The position numbers were made by a program, and so were the translations under genes. A stretch of 59,045 bases of DNA from Kocuria sp. (GTDB lineage Bacteria > Actinomycetota > Actinomycetes > Actinomycetales > Micrococcaceae). The notes beneath the pieces were generated by a model that worked only from the letters and a program-made list of their open reading frames with translations, had not been told where the DNA came from and made no database searches. The stretch spans positions 1-59,045 of the forward strand of contig JAPSHS010000003.1 of assembly GCA_031179495.1 (NCBI GenBank), read 5' to 3'. Numbering within the stretch: the stretch's first letter is position 1; the number at the start of each line of letters is the position of its first letter. Shown here one piece after another: positions 1 through 7,701 of the stretch.

Positions 1-180
1 GCGGACGTCGTGCGGTCACGTCGTGCCCCGGTATGTCCTCCGGGAGCGGCTGCAGGAGCGTCGGCGGACCCGCCACCGGGGCCCCGCTGGAGGAGCACTG
101 TCCGACGTGAATGCGGCATGCATCGAGGCTCATCAAGAATTTATTGAAAGTCAATCGATATTACGTGCCCCACGATATCC
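1..180. other. 5' edge, no gene assigned
   Basis: No supported gene is visible here. A plus-strand frame entering from the left edge stays open until a TGA at 108-110, so the 3' end of an upstream gene cannot be excluded, but its translation matches no family I know. The stretch around 120-175 is locally AT-richer than its surroundings, as intergenic DNA often is. Confidence 0.3.
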
Positions 181-231
181 GGGGGAAGGGGCCTGCGGTC
201 CGTCGTCGGCGGATCGCAGGCCCCTTCCCCC
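181..231. terminator. Strong hairpin terminator
   Basis: Perfect 17-bp inverted repeat (181-197 with 215-231) that extends inward by about five more pairs, one of them G-T, leaving a loop of about 7 bases. There is no clear U-tract, as is usual in high-GC actinobacteria. It lies downstream of the minus-strand DUF6326 gene and could also stop a transcript arriving from the left. Confidence 0.8.
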
Positions 232-325
232 GGTCGTCCGCCCCCGCGACGGGAGCCGTCCGCGGTCGGCGGGAGCGGAAGGACGACGTTCGTGCGGAGG
301 CGGGCGCTGCGGGCAGGTCTTCCCG

Positions 326-832
326 TCACGGCACGGGGTGGTCCTGGCTCCGCGCCACTCCGGTGCCGTGGGAGGACGGCACGGTCGTGGCCGTCCCGGT
401 GCCGGCGGAGCGTCCGGGCCAGGCCCAGGCCACTCGTGCGATCGTCAGGAGGAGCAGCACCTCGACGACGCTGCCGAGGATGTAGTAGATCCAGGTCTCA
501 CCGAGGATCAACAGGGCCACGGTCGCTGCGTAGACCAGGCTGACGACGACGTTGGCCGCCCTGTTGATCCTCGCCGGCGCGAGGAGCGAGACGACGACCA
601 TCAGGACGGGGACCAGGACGAAGAGCGTGGCGAGGACGAGGAACGTCTGGTCGATGACCAGGCCGGCGCCGGGGACCTCTCCGGAGAGTGCCCCGCGGAG
701 CACATCGGCCCGGAAGAATCCGAAGATGTCGACGTAGGCGAACACGAGGAGCACGGAGGTCCACAGGCCACTGAGCACGACCTTCACCTCCACGGCGGTG
801 TCGTGCAGGTCTGCTGTCCGGTTCTCGGTCAT
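326..832 (-). CDS. DUF6326-like small integral membrane protein
   Basis: 168 residues starting at the ATG ending at 832. The sequence shows four hydrophobic stretches, roughly at residues 17-37, 55-80, 90-108 and 112-135, separated by short charged loops. The pattern (an ID-x-TFLVLATLFVLVPVLMV-like second helix followed by an N-R-x-x-N segment) resembles the DUF6326 family of actinobacterial membrane proteins, whose role is not known. The C-terminal 25 residues are polar and probably cytoplasmic. It is transcribed divergently from the histidine kinase gene across a 174-base spacer, so it may be a target of that two-component system; this is inferred from position only. A longer in-frame upstream extension exists but is antisense to the kinase and lacks membrane-protein character. 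Confidence 0.75.
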   Translation of the reverse strand: MTENRTADLHDTAVEVKVVLSGLWTSVLLVFAYVDIFGFFRADVLRGALSGEVPGAGLVIDQTFLVLATLFVLVPVLMVVVSLLAPARINRAANVVVSLVYAATVALLILGETWIYYILGSVVEVLLLLTIARVAWAWPGRSAGTGTATTVPSSHGTGVARSQDHPVP

Positions 833-928
833 GTCGGTTCCCCCTGGTGCGGGTCGGTGGTCGGTGGTCGCCTGCGAGTCCCAGTGTGGCGGCCCGGTCC
901 GCCGGGCACACCGGTCCTTCGGACGGAT

Positions 929-1000
929 CCGACCTGGCCGATGGGTCAGGTCGGAACGGTCCGATCCGCCGGCTCCGGACCGGCCCGGGGTCTCTACGCT
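929..1000 (+). promoter_or_regulatory. Divergent promoter region with dyad operator candidate
   Basis: A 7-bp inverted repeat (CCGACCT at 929-935, AGGTCGG at 948-954, 12-base spacer) sits between the two divergent genes. A TACGCT -10-like box at 995-1000 ends six bases before the GTG start of the kinase, which suggests a leaderless transcript. The dyad is placed where a NarL-type regulator could control both genes; that is an inference. Confidence 0.4.
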
Positions 1001-1006
1001 GGAGAC

Positions 1007-2158
1007 GTGTGGAGTGCGCTGTTGTCGCCGTGGGCCGAACCGGCCGTGGACCACCCGCCGCCGCGCGGACGGGCCGACTGGGTGCTGGCCGCCCTCGTGG
1101 CGGCCACGGCCGTGCTCGAGGCGCTCGTGCGCCGGGACCTGGTGTGGCCACCGGTCGCGGTCGCCTTCGGGTGCGTCCTGGCGGCAGCGGTCCTGCTCCG
1201 GCGAACCCGTCCCCTTCTCGCCGTGGTCCTCGCTTTCGGAGGGTCTGCCGCACTGGATGCGGCGGCGTTCGCCGCCGGCACCGGACCGGTGGTGCTGTAC
1301 GGCGGGGTGGTCGTGCTCGTGCTCGTCCATGCGCTCTTCCGGTGGGGTGCGGGCCGCGAGGCCGCCGTCGGGCTCGGGATCATGGCCGTCGGTTTCCTCA
1401 CCAGCGTCGCCACCGACTTCCCCGGGACCACCGACACGATCGGCGGGGCGGCGGTCCTGCTGCTCACGGCGGCGCTGGGGGTGCTGGTCCGCTACCGGGC
1501 CGCGGCCCGCGCGCATCTGGTTGCCCGTGCCCGGTCCCAGGAGCGGGCACAGCTGGCCCGGGAGCTGCACGACACCGTCGCGCACCACGTGTCCGCGATC
1601 GCGATCCAGGCCCAGGCCGGACTGTTCCTGGCGCGGTCCTCCTCACTCGGCGGGGCGACCGAGGCCCTGGAGGTCATCGAGGACGAGGCGGCCCGCACCC
1701 TCGCCGAGATGCGCACGATGGTCGGCGCCCTCAGGGACCGCCAGGACCGGCCTGCCATGGCTCCTGGGCGTCGGATCGCCGACATCCAGGACCTGGCCGC
1801 GGACGGCGCCCACTCGCTGCCCGTCGACGTCGAGCTGCACGGTGACCTCGCGGACCTCCCGCCGGCCCTGGAGTCCACGCTCTACCGGGTCGCCCGGGAA
1901 GCGGTCACGAACGCCCGGCGCCACGCGCACCGGGCCACACGGGTCCGGGTGGAACTGAGCGGCGAGGAGAGCCGGATCCGGATGACGGTCAGCGACGACG
2001 GCACCCGCACTCCCACCGCCCCGAACCCGTCCGGCTACGGTCTGGTCGGCATGGCCGAGCGGGTCGAGCTGCTGGGTGGCACCTTCACGGCCGGACCGGA
2101 CCCGGAGCGCGGCTGGAGCGTGCGGGCCGTCCTGCCCCGAGGAGGTCCCGCGACATGA
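1007..2158 (+). CDS. Two-component sensor histidine kinase, NarL/DesK type
   Basis: 383 residues from GTG at 1007, chosen because upstream in-frame sequence is non-coding in character and a -10-like box lies just before it. Residues 23-162 contain about five membrane helices and form an integral-membrane sensor without a large extracellular loop. The HisKA_3 dimerisation domain follows, with phosphoacceptor H188 in RELHDTVAHHVSAI, then an HATPase_c domain with the N box (REAVTNARRHA) and G box (GYGLVGMAERVELLGG) near the C terminus. It should autophosphorylate at H188 and transfer the phosphate to the adjacent regulator. The stop overlaps the next start by ATGA, so the two genes are translationally coupled. 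The stimulus is unknown. Confidence 0.93.
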   Translation: MWSALLSPWAEPAVDHPPPRGRADWVLAALVAATAVLEALVRRDLVWPPVAVAFGCVLAAAVLLRRTRPLLAVVLAFGGSAALDAAAFAAGTGPVVLYGGVVVLVLVHALFRWGAGREAAVGLGIMAVGFLTSVATDFPGTTDTIGGAAVLLLTAALGVLVRYRAAARAHLVARARSQERAQLARELHDTVAHHVSAIAIQAQAGLFLARSSSLGGATEALEVIEDEAARTLAEMRTMVGALRDRQDRPAMAPGRRIADIQDLAADGAHSLPVDVELHGDLADLPPALESTLYRVAREAVTNARRHAHRATRVRVELSGEESRIRMTVSDDGTRTPTAPNPSGYGLVGMAERVELLGGTFTAGPDPERGWSVRAVLPRGGPAT

Positions 2159-2808
2159 CGGTCCGAGTGCTCGTCGCCGACGACCAGAGCATCGTCCGGG
2201 CCGGGCTCACGACGATCCTCGACAGCGACCCCGGCATCGACGTCGTCGGCCAGGCCGCCGACGGACGCGAAGCCGTCGGCCTCGCCCGCGAACTGCGTCC
2301 GGACGTGTGCCTGCTCGACATCCGCATGCCGGTGCTCGACGGCATCGAGGCCACCCGTCTGCTCGCCGGGCCCGAGGTCGCCGATCCGATCGCGGTGGTC
2401 GTGATCACCACCTTCGACACCGACGACTACATCCACGGAGCGCTGAGGGCCGGCGCTCGGGGCTTCCTGCTCAAAGGAGCCGCGCCCGAGCAGCTGATCC
2501 AGGCCGTGCACGCCGCGGTCAGGGGCGATGCGCTCATCGACCCCGGCGTCACCGCCCGCCTCCTCGCCACGTTCTCCGACAACGCCGCCGCCACCGTGCC
2601 GGTCCAGCCCGTCGAGGCCCTGACGGAACGCGAGGAGAAGGTCCTCCTCGCCGTCGCCCGGGGCAGGACGAATGCCGAGATCGGGGCGGAACTCCACATC
2701 AGCACGAGCACCGTCAAGTTCCATCTCGCCCATCTCATGGCCAAGCTCGCAGCGCGGAACCGGGTCGAGCTCGCCATGTGGGCCTACGAGACGAAGCGCG
2801 TCCGATAG
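2155..2808 (+). CDS. NarL/FixJ-family response regulator
   Basis: 217 residues. The N-terminal receiver domain has acidic residues D9-D10, phospho-acceptor D55 in VCLLDIRMP, a switch Thr/Ser around residue 85 and conserved K107 in GFLLKGA. A LuxR-type helix-turn-helix fills residues about 150-215 (LTEREEKVLLAVARGRTNAE... STSTVKFHLAHLMAKL). The start overlaps the kinase stop (ATGA), so it is the cognate partner. Candidate targets are its own divergent promoter region and the DUF6326 gene; the dyad at 929-954 would be the first site to test. Confidence 0.95.
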   Translation: MTVRVLVADDQSIVRAGLTTILDSDPGIDVVGQAADGREAVGLARELRPDVCLLDIRMPVLDGIEATRLLAGPEVADPIAVVVITTFDTDDYIHGALRAGARGFLLKGAAPEQLIQAVHAAVRGDALIDPGVTARLLATFSDNAAATVPVQPVEALTEREEKVLLAVARGRTNAEIGAELHISTSTVKFHLAHLMAKLAARNRVELAMWAYETKRVR

Positions 2809-2848
2809 GTCCGGGCGCCGATCGGCACGCCGCACGACGGGAGGAGCT

Positions 2849-4027
2849 CTAGCGGCGCCCCAGGACCGCGTCGTAGACGGCCTGCGTGCGCGTCACCATG
2901 CGCTCGACGGTGAACTCCCGGAGATACCTCCTGCGGCCGGCGTCGCCGTACAGCGCACGCATCCGGGCGTCACCGAGCAGTTCCCCCAGCGCGGCGGCCA
3001 GCATCCCGGCGTCCGCAGGAGGGACCAGATGTCCTGTCCCACCCGGGACCACGACCTCCGACGAGCCGATCACCCGTGTCGCCACGACGGGCAGACCGGC
3101 CTCCATGGCCTCGATCAGGACCAGCGGCATGCCCTCGGAGAGCGACGGCAGCACGAACACGTCGGCGGCGTCCAGGAGCCCGCGGGCGTCCGGCCGGTGG
3201 CCCGCGAGGTGCACCGAGCCGGCGAGGCCACGGTCGGCCACCAGGTGCTCGAGCTCCTCGCGCAGGTCTCCCTCGCCCAGGATCACCACGTGCAGCCCCG
3301 GGTGCTGCGGCACGAGCAGCGCCGCCGCCTCGATCAGGTACCGCTGCCCCTTCATGGCCGTGAGCCGGCCGGTCGTCAGCACGACGAGGTCGTCCGGGTG
3401 CAACCGCAGCGCTGCTCGGGCGGCGGCCCGCCCGGGGGCGTCCCGGCGCGGTCCGACGCCGTTGGGCACCGGGACGAAGTGTTCCTCGCTCACTCCTCGT
3501 GCGGTGTACGTGTCCCGGACCCCGGCGGACACGGCGATCCGGGCGTGGGCGGACGACGTGTTCTGGATGAGCTTCTCCGCCTTGGCGCGCTGGTGGAGCA
3601 GGAACGGCTGGTGGTGCGTGATGACCACCGCCGGCACGCCGGCGGCCCGCGCCAGCCGCAGCCCGACCGGGTCCTCCCAGCCCCATGCCGCGTGGCAGTG
3701 GAAGACGTCCACCGGGCGGTCGGCCAGGAAGCCGCCGACGACGTCGGGGTAGGCGGGGTCGTGCGGGCCGGGCAGCGCCACGGTCCGGGCGCCGCGCGCG
3801 GAGGCCTCCTCGAAGAACCAGCGGGCGCCGGGGCTGTCGCGGCACAGCACCCAGACGTCCGCCCGGTCGGCGAGCCCCTGGACCAGGTCCAGCATGTGCA
3901 CGCCCATCCCGGAGGGGTTCGCGGAGCGCGTGTACAGGCAGACGGACGGACGGGCTCCACGGGCGCTCCCGCCCGGCGGGAAGGCGCTCGGTCCCTGGGG
4001 CGGCCCCATCGCCGCGGCGTCCGACAT
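2849..4027 (-). CDS. Family 4 glycosyltransferase
   Basis: 392 residues from ATG at 4027. A GT-B fold is indicated by an N-terminal acceptor half with a glycine/serine segment near residue 39 and an HQPF segment near 139-142, and a C-terminal nucleotide-sugar half. The family EX7E motif is present (E298 and E306 in EGMPLVLIE), as is the typical GRLTAMKGQRYLIEA donor-loop region. Enzymes of this class transfer a sugar from a nucleotide donor to lipids, polysaccharides or small thiols; acceptor and donor cannot be read from the sequence. A TAGGGT box at 4035-4040 lies 7 bases before the ATG and no Shine-Dalgarno is seen, so a leaderless mRNA is likely. It converges with the response regulator. 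Confidence 0.88.
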   Translation of the reverse strand: MSDAAAMGPPQGPSAFPPGGSARGARPSVCLYTRSANPSGMGVHMLDLVQGLADRADVWVLCRDSPGARWFFEEASARGARTVALPGPHDPAYPDVVGGFLADRPVDVFHCHAAWGWEDPVGLRLARAAGVPAVVITHHQPFLLHQRAKAEKLIQNTSSAHARIAVSAGVRDTYTARGVSEEHFVPVPNGVGPRRDAPGRAAARAALRLHPDDLVVLTTGRLTAMKGQRYLIEAAALLVPQHPGLHVVILGEGDLREELEHLVADRGLAGSVHLAGHRPDARGLLDAADVFVLPSLSEGMPLVLIEAMEAGLPVVATRVIGSSEVVVPGGTGHLVPPADAGMLAAALGELLGDARMRALYGDAGRRRYLREFTVERMVTRTQAVYDAVLGRR

Positions 4028-4265
4028 GTGACCCACCCTAGCGACAGCGTCCGGTCGGCACTCCCGCCGTGACCCCGGGGGCGTCGTGACGCGCCGCGTC
4101 CGGGTCCCCTCTCCCGGCTCCTCGTCCGTGGACGCGGCCGCCCTGTGCGGCGCCCGGGACACCGGGTACAGTCGTCCGCACCACGGGCGGGACCCCTCCT
4201 CCCCGGCAGCGCCCGGAGCGGCATCGGGGAGGAGCGGTCCGGTGGCGCAGATGCGGAGGGGACGG

Positions 4266-4964
4266 ATGGGCGCTCTGGAGAGCGGTGCCGCGCTGTCGGC
4301 GCGGCCGGGCGGACCCCCGGGTCCCGTGCCGGCCGGTCCCGGCACGCACCCCCTCGGCGTGGAGGCGCGAGGGGACTCCGCGCTCTGTGTGCCCTCCTCG
4401 GCCGGGACGGGGCAGCCGCTGCCGCTGCTGGTGGCCCTGCACGGAGCGGGCGGCCTTCCGTACGGCAGTACGCCCGTGCTCCAGGCCGTCGCCGACCGGT
4501 ACGCCCTGGCAGTGCTCGTACCGCAGTCGAGGGAGTCGACCTGGGACGGGATCCACCACGGCTACGGCCCCGACGTGGACGTCGTCGACCGTTCGTTGCA
4601 CCGGGCCCTCGAGCTGGTCCGGGTCGATCCGGCGCGCATCGGCGTCGCCGGGTTCTCCGACGGCGCGTCCTACGCCCTGGGCCTGGGCCTGGCCAACGGG
4701 GACCTGTTCAGCCATGTCATCGCCTTCTCACCGGGCTTCGTCCCCTTCGCCGCCCGAGTGGGACAGCCCCGGGTCTTCGTCGCCCACGGCGTGGCGGACC
4801 GGGTCCTGCCCATCGACCGGACCGCTCGGCGCGTCGTGCCGGCTCTGCAGCGGAACGGATACGACGTCACGTCCGTCGAGTTCGACGGCGGCCACACCGT
4901 GCCCCTCGACATCGCGCTGCGAGCCGCGCAGTGGCTCGGCTGGAGCGCACCACCCGGCGGCTGA
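4266..4964 (+). CDS. Alpha/beta-hydrolase esterase (phospholipase/carboxylesterase type)
   Basis: 232 residues from ATG 4266, which has a GGAGGGG ribosome site just upstream; a GTG at 4242 preceded by GGGGAGGAG is a credible alternative. The oxyanion HGAGG motif is at residues 59-63. The catalytic triad is visible as S131 in GFSDG, D178 in HGVADRV and H210 in FDGGHTVP. Such enzymes hydrolyse short acyl esters; no signal peptide is seen, so it is probably cytosolic. A TACAGT -10-like box is at 4167-4172. It converges with the ANTAR gene across a strong hairpin. Confidence 0.85.
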   Translation: MGALESGAALSARPGGPPGPVPAGPGTHPLGVEARGDSALCVPSSAGTGQPLPLLVALHGAGGLPYGSTPVLQAVADRYALAVLVPQSRESTWDGIHHGYGPDVDVVDRSLHRALELVRVDPARIGVAGFSDGASYALGLGLANGDLFSHVIAFSPGFVPFAARVGQPRVFVAHGVADRVLPIDRTARRVVPALQRNGYDVTSVEFDGGHTVPLDIALRAAQWLGWSAPPGG

Positions 4965-5035
4965 CCGCCTTCCGGGACCGTCCGCCGGGCCTCCCGCGGG
5001 GCCAGGTCCCCGCAGTCCTCCTCCCGGAGCACGTC

Positions 5036-5075
5036 CCCGGCCGCCCGACGACGGGGAGTTCCTCGGGCGGCCGGG
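5036..5075. terminator. Bidirectional terminator hairpin
   Basis: Perfect 13-bp stem (5036-5048 with 5063-5075) and 14-base loop between the convergent esterase and GAF-ANTAR genes. It probably serves both transcripts. Confidence 0.8.
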
Positions 5076-5113
5076 ATCGGAGGCGCGGGGGGCCGGTGGG
5101 CGTCCCCGGCCGC

Positions 5114-5881
5114 TCACGGCGCCGGGGAGGTGCGCGACGGTCCTCGGGGCACGGGCGGCAGCCGCCGGACCTCGGCGGCGACGACCTCGGCGGCGACCGC
5201 GCCCACACTGCGCTCGGTCTCCTGGCCGGCGGTCCGCAGCATCTGCAGCGCTCCTTCCCGGTCGAGCCGGTGGCGTGCCATCAGCACACCGGCGGCGGTG
5301 CCGATCTCCCGGGCCGTGTCCAGCGCCTGCTCGCGGTGCTGCGCCTGCTGACGGCGGTGGCCGGCCGCGACCGCCTGCACGGCGTGGGAGGCCAGCAGGC
5401 TCCCCGCCCACAGCGCCGGAGCGTCGAAGGCGTCCGGGACGTCGGAGTACATGCTCAGCCGGACGGTGGCACCGGGCTCCTCCGGCAGGGGCAGCCGGTA
5501 GACCACCAGGCCGGCCAGGCCCAGGCGTTGGGCGGCCTGGGCCGAGAAGTCCGGCCAGCGCCGGTACCGGGCGAGGTCCTCGACCAGCTGCACAGCCCCG
5601 TCCGGCGCGGGGTCCTCCAGCGGACCCTGGCCGAGGTCCCGCTGCAGGGCGTCCGCGTCGGCGGCGGCCGGCGCGGTGGCGACCAGGGTGCGTGAGCGAC
5701 CGCGGGCCAGCACGCTCACACTGGCCCAGCGGGTCCCGGCCACGTGGTGGACGGCCGCCTGCGCCACCGCGGCCACCGCCGCCCCGCCCGAGAGGGCGCC
5801 CATCCGCTGGCCCAGCGCGGTCAGGACCCGGTCGATCTCGGCGGCCTGCGCGACGGGACCGAGGCGCGCCGACCTCGTCAC
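5114..5881 (-). CDS. GAF and ANTAR domain RNA-binding antiterminator
   Basis: 255 residues from GTG at 5881. Residues about 15-165 form a GAF-like sensor domain. Residues about 185-245 are the ANTAR domain, a three-helix bundle with the typical AREIGTAAGVLMARHRL segment and conserved alanines, followed by a short basic/proline tail. ANTAR proteins bind paired hairpins in nascent RNA and prevent termination. The gene directly follows a STAS-like gene on the same strand with a 43-base gap, a pairing common in Micrococcaceae, and the two are probably co-transcribed. The RNA target and the GAF ligand cannot be read from the sequence. Confidence 0.88.
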   Translation of the reverse strand: MTRSARLGPVAQAAEIDRVLTALGQRMGALSGGAAVAAVAQAAVHHVAGTRWASVSVLARGRSRTLVATAPAAADADALQRDLGQGPLEDPAPDGAVQLVEDLARYRRWPDFSAQAAQRLGLAGLVVYRLPLPEEPGATVRLSMYSDVPDAFDAPALWAGSLLASHAVQAVAAGHRRQQAQHREQALDTAREIGTAAGVLMARHRLDREGALQMLRTAGQETERSVGAVAAEVVAAEVRRLPPVPRGPSRTSPAP

Positions 5882-5924
5882 GTGCGCTCACCCCGCCCGT
5901 GGTGCGCGGTCGGGACGGCCCGGC

Positions 5925-6266
5925 TCATGCGACCCGTCCCAGGGTTTGCAGGGCACCGCTGCCGGGACAGGGAGCGTGCCGGTGGCCGGCCGGGCGGGCG
6001 GGGAGGAGCAGTTCCACCGGTCCGTCCCCGGCCATGGTCTCCTCGTGGTCGACCGCCCAGCGCAGCAGGTCCACCGCGATCGCCTCCACGTGACCGGCGG
6101 CGGTGAGGTCGATGCTGACCGTCACCGGGGGGACCAGCGTCCGCGCCCGGCGCACCAGCGGGTACAGGACGTGCTGGTTGGCCTCGGTCAGGCACCCGGT
6201 CACCACCAGGCGCACGTAGCGGCCGTCGAGATCGACCTGGACGAGCACGGAGAGCTTGTGGTCCAT
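5925..6266 (-). CDS. STAS-like (anti-sigma antagonist fold) protein
   Basis: 113 residues from ATG at 6266, with a GAAGGA ribosome site eight bases upstream. The pattern VDLDGRYVRLVVTGCLTEAN, then a VSIDLTAAGHVEAIAVDLLR segment resembles STAS domains, where the second segment carries the regulatory serine or threonine. Here the usual D-S/T-S-G element is replaced by LTAAGHVEA, so phospho-switching may be lost or altered. The tail after about residue 90 is rich in G, P, R and H and looks disordered. It is upstream of and probably cotranscribed with the GAF-ANTAR gene. Assignment rests on pattern and neighbour, not on a search. Confidence 0.6.
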   Translation of the reverse strand: MDHKLSVLVQVDLDGRYVRLVVTGCLTEANQHVLYPLVRRARTLVPPVTVSIDLTAAGHVEAIAVDLLRWAVDHEETMAGDGPVELLLPARPAGHRHAPCPGSGALQTLGRVA

Positions 6267-6448
6267 GAGAGCATCCTTCGTTGCATGCACTGAATCCCAT
6301 GGCCGCCTGCTTGACCTGCTTCCAGGGTAGGACGTTCGACCCGGATCGGCCAGGGACAGGGCACGAGGTGCGTCATCCGGACTCGGCGCGTCCCGGCGGA
6401 GTGCGGGTGATCCGGTGACCGCGACGGGGCTGCGCGGCCCGCCGGGCG

Positions 6449-7396
6449 TCACCGGTCGAGGGTGTGGCTCGGTATCGTCCCGTAGATCTGCCGGTAGTAC
6501 TGGGCGAAGCGCCCCGGGTGGGTGAAGCCCCACCGGGCGGCGATCGTCTTCACGGTGTCCCCGCGCGTCGGGTCACCGTCCTCCAGGTCGCGGTGGGCGG
6601 CGTCCAGCCGGGCGCGGCGCAGGTACTGGGCCGGAGTCAGCCCCGAGGGGTGGTTGGCGCGGAAGGCCTGCACCAGAGCCTTCGTGGTCGTCCCGGCCGC
6701 ACGGGCCGCGTCCTCCACGGTGATCGCGTCACAGACGTGGTCGTCGAAGAACTGCACCGCGATCCGGTACCGGTGGCACTGGGCCTCCATGGTCAGGTAC
6801 CGCTCCTCGCGGTCCCCGAGGAGGGGAAAGCACTCGAGCAGCCCCACGGCCAGGTGGCGGGTGAGCTCGGCGCGCACCAACGGCTCGCGGAAGGCCTCGG
6901 AGTCCAGGACACCGGCACCGTAACGGACCAGGCCCGACCAGTACTGGCCCAGCCGGGCGCTGAGCGGGGTCGCGGACGTGAAGCCCACGGGGGTCTCGGC
7001 GCCGTAGACGGTGTCGGCGGTGGCCTGCACCAGCTGGACCGGCAGATGTGCCAGGGTCACGTCCACGTCCTGGGCCACCACCAGGGAGGGCTGCTCGGGG
7101 CGGAACAGCACCGACGAGCCCGCAGCGGCGCTGCCGGTCTCCTCCCGGATCTGCCAGTCGTACCGGACCCCCTGCACATGGGCCACCGTGAACACCTCGG
7201 TGTCCCCCCACAAGGACATCGTCCCGTCCACCCGCACCTGGGACACGGCCAGCTGGGAGTCCCCGGCGCGGGACAGGCGGTAGGAGAACCCGGGATCGGT
7301 GGATCCGTAGCCGAAGCGCATCCCGGTCTGCTCCCCGAGCAGGGTCAGCACCTCCGGCTCCGAGACCGTGAGCTCGTGGCGGAACACCTCACCCAT
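6449..7396 (-). CDS. AraC-family transcriptional regulator
   Basis: 315 residues from ATG at 7396; a GGAAGGTGG ribosome site lies about 10 bases upstream. The N-terminal two thirds resemble the AraC-binding-like/cupin domain of regulators that contain VRYDWQIREETG-like and VLFRPEQPS segments. The C-terminal about 100 residues contain two helix-turn-helix units (ITVEDAARAAGTTTKALVQAF and GDTVKTIAARWGFTHPGRFA), ending in the family segment FAQYYRQIYGTIPSHT. It should bind DNA and respond to a small ligand; no linked metabolic gene reveals which. It stands alone, downstream of RNase J on the same strand but about 300 bases away. Confidence 0.88.
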   Translation of the reverse strand: MGEVFRHELTVSEPEVLTLLGEQTGMRFGYGSTDPGFSYRLSRAGDSQLAVSQVRVDGTMSLWGDTEVFTVAHVQGVRYDWQIREETGSAAAGSSVLFRPEQPSLVVAQDVDVTLAHLPVQLVQATADTVYGAETPVGFTSATPLSARLGQYWSGLVRYGAGVLDSEAFREPLVRAELTRHLAVGLLECFPLLGDREERYLTMEAQCHRYRIAVQFFDDHVCDAITVEDAARAAGTTTKALVQAFRANHPSGLTPAQYLRRARLDAAHRDLEDGDPTRGDTVKTIAARWGFTHPGRFAQYYRQIYGTIPSHTLDR

Positions 7397-7572
7397 GCGC
7401 CGGCACCACCTTCCGTGCGGAATCTGCCCGGCACGGATCCGGCTCCGGCCGTTCGTCTCCGGCCTCGGGCAAGCTCGCACCATTATGACCCGCCTGCCCC
7501 GGGGGCACAGCACGTGTCGTCACATGCACTCACATAGGAGGCCAGCGGTGCCCCCGGGGCGCTCGCGGCGCC

Positions 7573-7619
7573 GGTCCGGCCCGGGGCGCCAGGCCCTTCG
7601 GCGACGCCGGGGCCGGACC
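7573..7619 (-). terminator. Terminator after RNase J gene
   Basis: A perfect 10-bp inverted repeat (GGTCCGGCCC at 7573-7582 with GGGCCGGACC at 7610-7619), with further pairing inside the loop, lies about 80 bases past the RNase J stop. The surrounding 7520-7700 stretch has several smaller GC hairpins. Confidence 0.6.
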
Positions 7620-7701
7620 CCCGCACGACGTCCGCAGCGAGTGCCCCGGGGGCCACCGGCACGCTCCTCCCGGTCCCGGTCCCGGGCCGCCCGCGGGAGG
7701 G

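Noticed and set aside
23-1006. Long in-frame N-terminal extension of the histidine kinase
   Set aside because: The extension is arginine- and acid-rich with no membrane or domain character and is antisense to the DUF6326 gene; GTG 1007 with a box just upstream is a better start.
833-1588. N-terminal extension of the DUF6326 frame on the minus strand
   Set aside because: It overlaps the kinase gene in antisense and lacks membrane-protein composition; ATG at 832 fits the family length.
2813-2860. Inverted repeat GGGCGCCG/CGGCGCCC between convergent genes
   Set aside because: The 32-base loop is long and one arm overlaps the end of the glycosyltransferase gene; too weak to call a terminator.
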